A DNA stretch of 64,000 nt. It comes from Hypericum androsaemum. Its lineage: Eukaryota; Streptophyta; Magnoliopsida; Malpighiales; Hypericaceae. Below are positions 59,376 to 64,000 of this stretch, piece by piece; position 1 is the first letter of the stretch; every line of letters starts with the position of its first letter. The position numbers and the translations under genes are program-made. The notes under the pieces were generated by a model. It did not search any database. It worked only from the letters and a program-made list of their open reading frames with translations, and had not been told where the DNA came from. The DNA lies in assembly GCA_963995505.1 (NCBI GenBank), contig OZ023196.1:10351106-10415105 (forward strand), given 5' to 3'.

Positions 59376-59699
59376 TATAATAGCTACCCGCGCGAGCAAA
59401 CGCTCGCTGCTGCAGGTAGCCTAATGAGAACGAGCTGACTTTTGGCTAACCGTTACGACGCGCCAGCGGTAAAACAAGTTTTATTTGTACATGTTTTTTT
59501 ACCTATGGTATGGCCGTTTTCATGCTATGTGGTTTAAACCACGTCAGGTAATTTTTTGAATGTGTTTTAAATTACAGGATCTAAATGCAAAAACGGTTGT
59601 ACCATAATGTATTATAGTGGACTTTTATATAATAGAAATTGGGGAAAATTACCATGGTCCCTACTCTGTGCACAAATTACGATTGCGATCCTTGCTATT
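59121..59699. other. AT-rich DNA with (TA)n tract and GC-rich palindrome
   Basis: A (TA)n microsatellite (about 59339-59369) is followed by a GC-rich imperfect palindrome at about 59381-59421 (GCTACC...GCGAGC-AAAC-GCTCGC...GGTAGC). At 59641-59699 a GGGGAAAATTACCATGGTCC start resembles the end of a MULE. No gene is seen. Confidence 0.55.
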
Positions 59700-60290
59700 T
59701 GTGATATCCCAATTCTGAAAAGCCTTAAGCGATTTGATTGGTACTATCCATATCAACAATGTGCACATTCTTTTCCGGCACACATTCTGAGAGAACTCCA
59801 AGGGTAAATGCGTTTGGCTGGGTAGGATCAGGATGGGTGACCTCCTGAGAAGTTTTCAGGATGTGTGTGAGTGAGGACAAAACACGCTGGAAAAGACCCG
59901 TGTTGGTCTGTGGAGACAGTCGGTCGGATCACGGGGCGTTACATTTGGTATCAGAGCAAAAATAATTCTGGGATTATTTTGTGTTCTATGTTCTGGATTG
60001 TTTTGACTAGCACGACGAGGACGTCGCGCATTTAAGGAGGGTGAATATGATACCCAATTCTGAAAAGGCTTAAGTGATTTGATTGGTACTATCCATATCA
60101 ACAAGATGTACCTTCTTTTTTGGCACACATCCTGAGAGAACTCCAAAGTTAAACATGTTTGGCCGGGAGTAGGATCGGGATGGGTGACCTCCTAGAAAGT
60201 TTTTGGGATGCGTGTGAGTGAGGTCAAAATACGCTGGAAAAGACCCGTGTTGGTCTGTAGAGACGGTCGGTCAGATCACGGGGCGTTACA
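59700..60290 (+). mobile_element. Cassandra TRIM retrotransposon
   Basis: Two LTRs of about 244 bp (59700-59943 and 60046-60290) start TGTGATATCCC/TATGATACCC and end GGGGCGTTACA. The target duplication CTATT is perfect (59695-59699 and 60291-60295). Right after the left LTR, TGGTATCAGAGC (59946-59957) is the tRNA-Met primer-binding site. The purine tract AAGGAGGG lies at 60034-60041. The internal part is only about 100 bp and non-coding. Each LTR carries a 5S-rRNA-like block, the hallmark of Cassandra. It must move with enzymes supplied by other elements. Confidence 0.95.
59741..59860 (+). other. 5S rRNA-like domain in left Cassandra LTR
   Basis: The block includes GAGAGAACTCCAAG, then the internal-control C-box-like GGATGGGTGACCTCCTGAG (59831-59849). 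The order and spacing match plant 5S rRNA. A similar block lies in the right LTR (about 60088-60208, C-box from 60178), which keeps AGTTAAACATGTTTGG better. It is not a functional 5S gene: the ends and several internal bases differ. Confidence 0.85.
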
Positions 60291-61170
60291 CTATTTCAAA
60301 CATTATTTGGTCGCCCTCATAAATGATACTCTGAGGTCTCTTTATAATGTCATCACTCAATTTATTTGTTCGCTACTTCACAAACGTCTTAAGATAACGT
60401 GATTTTGTGATATTCTAGATCGGCCATATTTATGAAGATCGCTTGACATCGTCTAGCTAAGGCCGAACAATTAGTTAACCTAGGGAACATTATTTTACCT
60501 ACTTGCAAAAAAGTATTAATGAGCTATTAGAAAAAATAACTAGATCTTGTTATTCACATCAATTAATCAATTATGATGTATGTGATTAATGTATGTGAGG
60601 AAAAGGCACGAGGCATATTATTTCATCGCTTTTATAGACGACTATTTGATTTCTCACAAGTTTGAAGCTTTAAGTTACTTCAAGATATTCATGAATCATA
60701 TTGAGAATTAATTAATTGAAAGATTGAGGCCTTGTGATCTTTCTGATTTAAAGTTTCTTGTGAGATAGCAAAAAAAAAAATCAAATTCTTCCTGACATAG
60801 CTAGATCTATTATAGTGGATGCGAATTTGCATGTATCCTCCTCACCGCAACATAAGTTCTAACACGTGTGCCCTTTAAGTCTGCCTCCTTACGAGTTGTA
60901 GATAGGTCGGAAGATGCATGATTATCGTGTACTCATACAAACAAGAACGTAGACATTCGTATCTCTTTCCAAGTCTCCGAACATTAAGGCTGTGGAATCC
61001 AATCTTTATTTAGAATACGTGAGCAAGGATGAGCCAGTGGCAAGCTTCTATTCATGTGATGAACTTGTGAAGAAGAAAAGTTTGTGCTACAACAAGTATT
61101 CTATGTTATATTGCTTAATATGAATTCGTTCATGTCTTGGATTTTTGTATGTACGAGTATGAGATATATG
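60291..61170. pseudogene. Degenerate copia integrase remnant
   Basis: On the plus strand, about 60640-60720 reads FIDDYLISHKFEALSYFKIF, the core of copia integrases (usual form FIDDYSRY...HKSEA...F). Further along, about 60860-61100 gives PLSLPPYEL and VESNLYLEYVSKDEP-like pieces in changing frames, matching the C-terminal side of the domain. No LTRs or other pol domains are seen. It is an old, rearranged fragment. Confidence 0.55.
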
Positions 61171-61397
61171 TAGGGGCGGAGCCACATTTTGGGGAGCCCC
61201 CACTTAATTTTTTTTGCTTGATAACTAGTATATTTTTTAATGTATGTCCCCACTAAAATTAGAAATTGACCCCACTAAAATTAAAAATTGACCCCACAAA
61301 AAAATTAATCTACCTAAAAATTGAAACCAGAATACTAATCTGCACCATTATGAAGTTATATTGCCCCCACTCTCAAAATTTTCTGGCTCCGCCCCTG
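61171..61397. mobile_element. hAT-type MITE with perfect target duplication
   Basis: This 227-bp element has inverted ends TAGGGGCGGAGCCA and CAGGGGCGGAGCCA. It is flanked by a perfect 8-bp duplication GATATATG (61163-61170 and 61398-61405). The interior repeats CCCCACTAAAATTA and has no coding capacity. Termini of this type are common in plant hAT MITEs. Confidence 0.93.
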
Positions 61398-61990
61398 GAT
61401 ATATGTACGTATCTTTCTATATTATAAAAAGAAACATGAGTGTCATTGCGTTAAGCCAAATCCTTAGAGATCACAAGGGAAACCAATGAAGAGGACTAGT
61501 AGACGTATGAGATCTGGTACTATGTAATTTGACAATTTTTTCAAATATCCGTTGATTTTTTTTACACAACAGATTCTCAAATTGACAATTTTTGTGACAA
61601 ATTCAACATCATGCTTAATTTCTTGCCAACTAGTCCCCGTCCTAGTACGTGACATGTCATTTTTCTCTCTCCATGTTTGCACTGACATGGCAAGTATGGC
61701 TCTCCGGACTATGCACGAGTTCTACATCCTTTTTTTCCAGGTTGTTCTACCTCCTTCTCGAGCAATATTTTTATCATAGGTGAACGAGGCATGAGAAAGT
61801 TCAGGATGTTCAACGTCACGTTTGAGGAGGCATATATGAAGCCTAATGCGTACTTGAGTCCCATTTACTATGTCAGCACATACAATAACAGAGAAAGTGA
61901 CTTGTCATGCATATGGTCATCCACACGAGCACCCATTGAAAAGAAAAGTAACTCTGGTGAAAAAATTGTCACTAGTATCAATTCAGAAAG

Positions 61991-63069
61991 GGGTAAATAC
62001 TCATTAGTTTCTGAGTTTTGAGAAATCAAACTCATTAGTTCCCGAGACCAATTTTTACCTCGTGAAATTGTCAGAATACCCTTTACTAGTCGTGCGTGTT
62101 TCAAGATTTCATATGTGAGCTTGTCTCTTTCTATAGTTGTGAGTTGTTAGTTGAGGAAGGAGGAGGTCCTTTGCGTCTTTGGTCGAAATTAGAGAGGGGT
62201 GAGTCCTTGACTGTATAAAAAGAGGGCAAGTCCGATGTAAGATCTTCTATTTGATTTTGGTACAACCGTTCAATCCAAGCTAGTACATTTTTTGATGAAT
62301 GAAAATGGAAGGATGACAAAGATTCAAGCAAAGGCGAAACATGGTTGTTACTGAAGTTAAACAAGTTTCTGCAGTGTGAGAAGACCTCGATTTATTCCGG
62401 AATCAGAGTCTTGATGACCTGCAATATTTGCACCACTTGTGTCATATATGGCATATAGGAAGGAATTTGAGAAGTGCATACCAGGGCCAACTTGAGCACT
62501 GGCATTACCTCATCTTCAGGATAATCTCCCATTCTCGCGTCGACGCAATCCAACGCATTTCCTTGCTCGAGCAAGACCCTCACATGATCATTCAAAATCA
62601 CAACATAGTCTTCACCGTATTTGACTAGTCTTCTACTCGTCACGAGCTAAAGAATCAGGATTCTAAACCTGTATATAATACATTTCTCTGTGACCCTCAA
62701 GTTCTGGCATGCTAGTTCTGGAGCAACATAGCCTATTGTACTCTGAAACCTGTTGCTCATGACATGCTTGTCAAGTTTTGTCACAAGCCTCGCCAGTCCA
62801 AAATCCGAAATCATGGAGTTGAAGTTCTCGTCGAGGAGGATGTTGCTCGGTTTTATGTTGTAATGTATGATGGACAGTTTAAACGAATTTAGCAAATTAG
62901 CTAGTCCCTTTGCAGTCCCGAGAATGATCTTGAAACACACACGACTAGTAAAGGGTATTATGATAATTTCATGAGGTAAAATTTGGTCTCAGAGACTAAT
63001 GAGTTCGGTTTCTCAAAACTCAGGAACTAATGAGTTTGATTTCTTAAAAATTAGTGATTAATTTACTAA
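61991..63069. mobile_element. Pack-MULE carrying an LRR receptor-kinase fragment
   Basis: Inverted ends: GGGTAAATACTCATTAGTTT on the left and the inverse of TAGTGATTAATTTACTAA on the right. Both contain GAAATCAAACTCATTAGTTC and ACCTC.TGAAATT.TCA.AATACCC within about 110 bp. The right arm has an extra copy of the CTCATTAGT.CCTGAG unit. The core carries a kinase gene piece on the minus strand (62940-62392). It ends about 330 bp before the RABF1 start codon. Confidence 0.8.
62392..62940 (-). pseudogene. Captured LRR-RLK kinase-domain fragment (At3g28040 type)
   Basis: The minus strand reads GTAKGLANLLNSF, then IIHYNIKPSNILLDENF, ISDFGLARLVTKLDKHV, STIGYVAPELACQNLRV, and after a stop near 62644, YGEDYVVILNDHVRVLLEQG and MGDYPEDEVMPVLKLALVCT. 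This is the C-lobe of the 'probably inactive' LRR receptor-kinase group (At3g28040-like), in which HYN replaces the usual HRD, as seen here. An in-frame TAG splits the domain, and the normal C-terminal residues are lost to an early stop (VIKTLIPE). The piece lacks the N-lobe, membrane segment and LRRs. Sequence to about 62340 may be captured 3' UTR. Confidence 0.85.
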
Positions 63070-63190
63070 CAATTAAACTTACTAGTACATTATATCAAAA
63101 CTCATGTACTTATGATTATTCGATTCCAAAAAAGGGAAAAAAACTTCATAGGTAAAAAATGTCAAACCACTAAAGTAAAATTTTTCTTAA

Positions 63191-63402
63191 TTAAAAATGA
63201 TGGCCATTTTCATCCTACTCCAATCTAGGCCACATTTCCCCTATTTTCTCCATGACGTGACTACCGAAATCTCTTCAAGACCTTCCTTTTAAAAAAAAAG
63301 AAATCCCTAATACAAAACGACTTTCTTTCCCCCATTTTCTGAAAATAATTTCGACACAACGTTTTCCCATTAATTAAACCACCTCAAACACCAAGCCGAC
63401 TC
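63191..63402 (+). promoter_or_regulatory. RABF1 proximal promoter / leader
   Basis: About 210 bp between the outer MULE and the start codon. It is moderately AT-rich with an ATGACGTGAC-type motif (63252-63261), a bZIP-like site. No clear TATA box was found. Confidence 0.35.
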
Positions 63403-63756
63403 ATGGGTTGCTCCTCTTCTCTTCCGGGTAAAAATTAGGGTTTCACCTTCTTTCTCTAAATTGTATCAAAATTTGAACATTTCCTATTAGGGTTCTGTTT
63501 TTTTTGTTGTTGTTAAGAATCTGGTGATTGTGATTCCCCTCGAGGGTTGGGTAGCTCAATCCCTTTGTTTTCTTTCCGGGTTTATTTGTGTATTATAATA
63601 TATTTCTGGGTTTTTATTTATTTATTGAAGTTGTTCTTATGTGCGTTTGATTCTGTTTAATTTGCTGTAGATAGAAGTAGTCCTGGGGGGTTGACTGGAA
63701 TCAACAACTCCGAGAATGGTGGAGCCGCTCCGGACTCGAAGAACCTTCGTGTAAAG
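63403..63756 (+). CDS. RABF1: RABF1/ARA6 plant-specific Rab5 GTPase, 5' end only
   Basis: ARA6 is a plant-specific Rab5 held on endosomes by N-terminal acylation rather than C-terminal prenylation, and it acts in endosome-plasma membrane trafficking. Two exons are visible: 63403-63427 and 63671-63756, both with GT-AG borders. They encode MGCSSSLPDRSSPGG, a Ser/Asn/Gly-rich linker, and SKNLRVK, which in ARA6 directly precedes the first GTP-binding loop. Gly2 and Cys3 are the expected myristoylation and palmitoylation sites. The GTPase domain exons lie beyond the window, so the G-motifs are not seen. From 63757 to 64000 is intron. Confidence 0.88.
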
Positions 63757-64000
63757 GTAAATTTCGCGCAGCCTCTAGCAGTGGTGATCTTGTTTTGGAT
63801 ATAGGAAATGATCGTTTGAACGATACAGTACACACAAGGGTGATTAGATTTGATTTCCCGGGGCGGGGAGGGTGTTTGGTCTGTGGAACTTGAGTGATAG
63901 GTGGCATTTCTGGATGACGCTCTCGATGCTACATTTTATTGTATGCTCTGCTTATTCAAACTTCTGATACATGGTGTTTCGGTGATCTGTGATATGTGCA

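Larger units (their letters stand above)
61510..63190. mobile_element. Outer MULE-like element of the 36.2-kb family
   Basis: The left part (61510-61860) is homologous to 36225-36540. On the right, the inverse of about 63150-63190 (TTTACTTTAGTGGTTTGACA) pairs with the left GTACTATGTAATTTGACAA. An inner Pack-MULE (61991-63069) is nested in it. The interior outside the inner element is non-coding. Confidence 0.5.

Noticed and set aside
59741..59860. A genuine 5S rRNA gene
   Set aside because: The block lies within Cassandra LTRs, occurs in both LTRs, and differs from plant 5S at its ends and inside, so it is a retroelement domain.

Overview
The window is plant nuclear DNA, most likely from a eudicot. 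Protein-coding genes have many short GT-AG introns and plant-specific families (a U-box/ARM E3 ligase, a RABF1/ARA6-type Rab, a chloroplast pseudouridine synthase, a type-III serine carboxypeptidase). The space between them is AT-rich and full of transposable elements. I cannot name the species.

Layout. 1-26.0 kb is repeat-dominated. An ancient tandem duplication of about 3.5-3.9 kb (copy A 1-5480, copy B about 6040-22800) has been pried apart by later insertions. Copy A carries a MULE-type element (468-2447). Copy B carries an 11.5-kb Tat-like Ty3/gypsy element (6842-18358, minus strand, TSD GAGTG), itself hit by a hAT element (11554-12982), and a second MULE (20894-22238) with two kinds of internal tandem repeat. 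Two more MULE-like elements follow (23222-about 24300 and 24936-25957). From 26 to 64 kb seven genes alternate with small transposons: SCPL48/49 carboxypeptidase (+, 26123-29617), a plastid-type DUF3783-like protein (+, 32127-34976), a BORCS8/MEF2BNB-like protein (+, 38124-38906), SVR1 pseudouridine synthase (-, 43123-39635), VPS33 (+, 46150-53777), PUB14-like U-box ligase (-, 57647-55177), and the first two exons of RABF1/ARA6 (+, 63403-63756, running off the window).

Genes together. VPS33 (HOPS/CORVET core), RABF1 (plant-specific endosomal Rab5) and a BORC-subunit homologue all act on the endosome-vacuole system in other organisms. Their closeness here may be chance. SVR1 and the DUF3783-like protein look plastid-targeted.

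Most striking pattern. Six of the seven genes have a MULE-like element within about 0.1-0.65 kb upstream of the start or presumed transcription start. Several of these elements carry pieces of other genes: an LRR receptor kinase, a C2/GRAM protein, and a possible snapin-like protein. A Cassandra TRIM with 5S-rRNA-like LTRs lies at 59700-60290. Apart from the genes and transposons I see no dedicated new system. The best candidates for undescribed biology are the DUF3783-like plastid protein, the plant BORCS8 homologue with its long C-terminal tail, and the Pack-MULE/promoter association.
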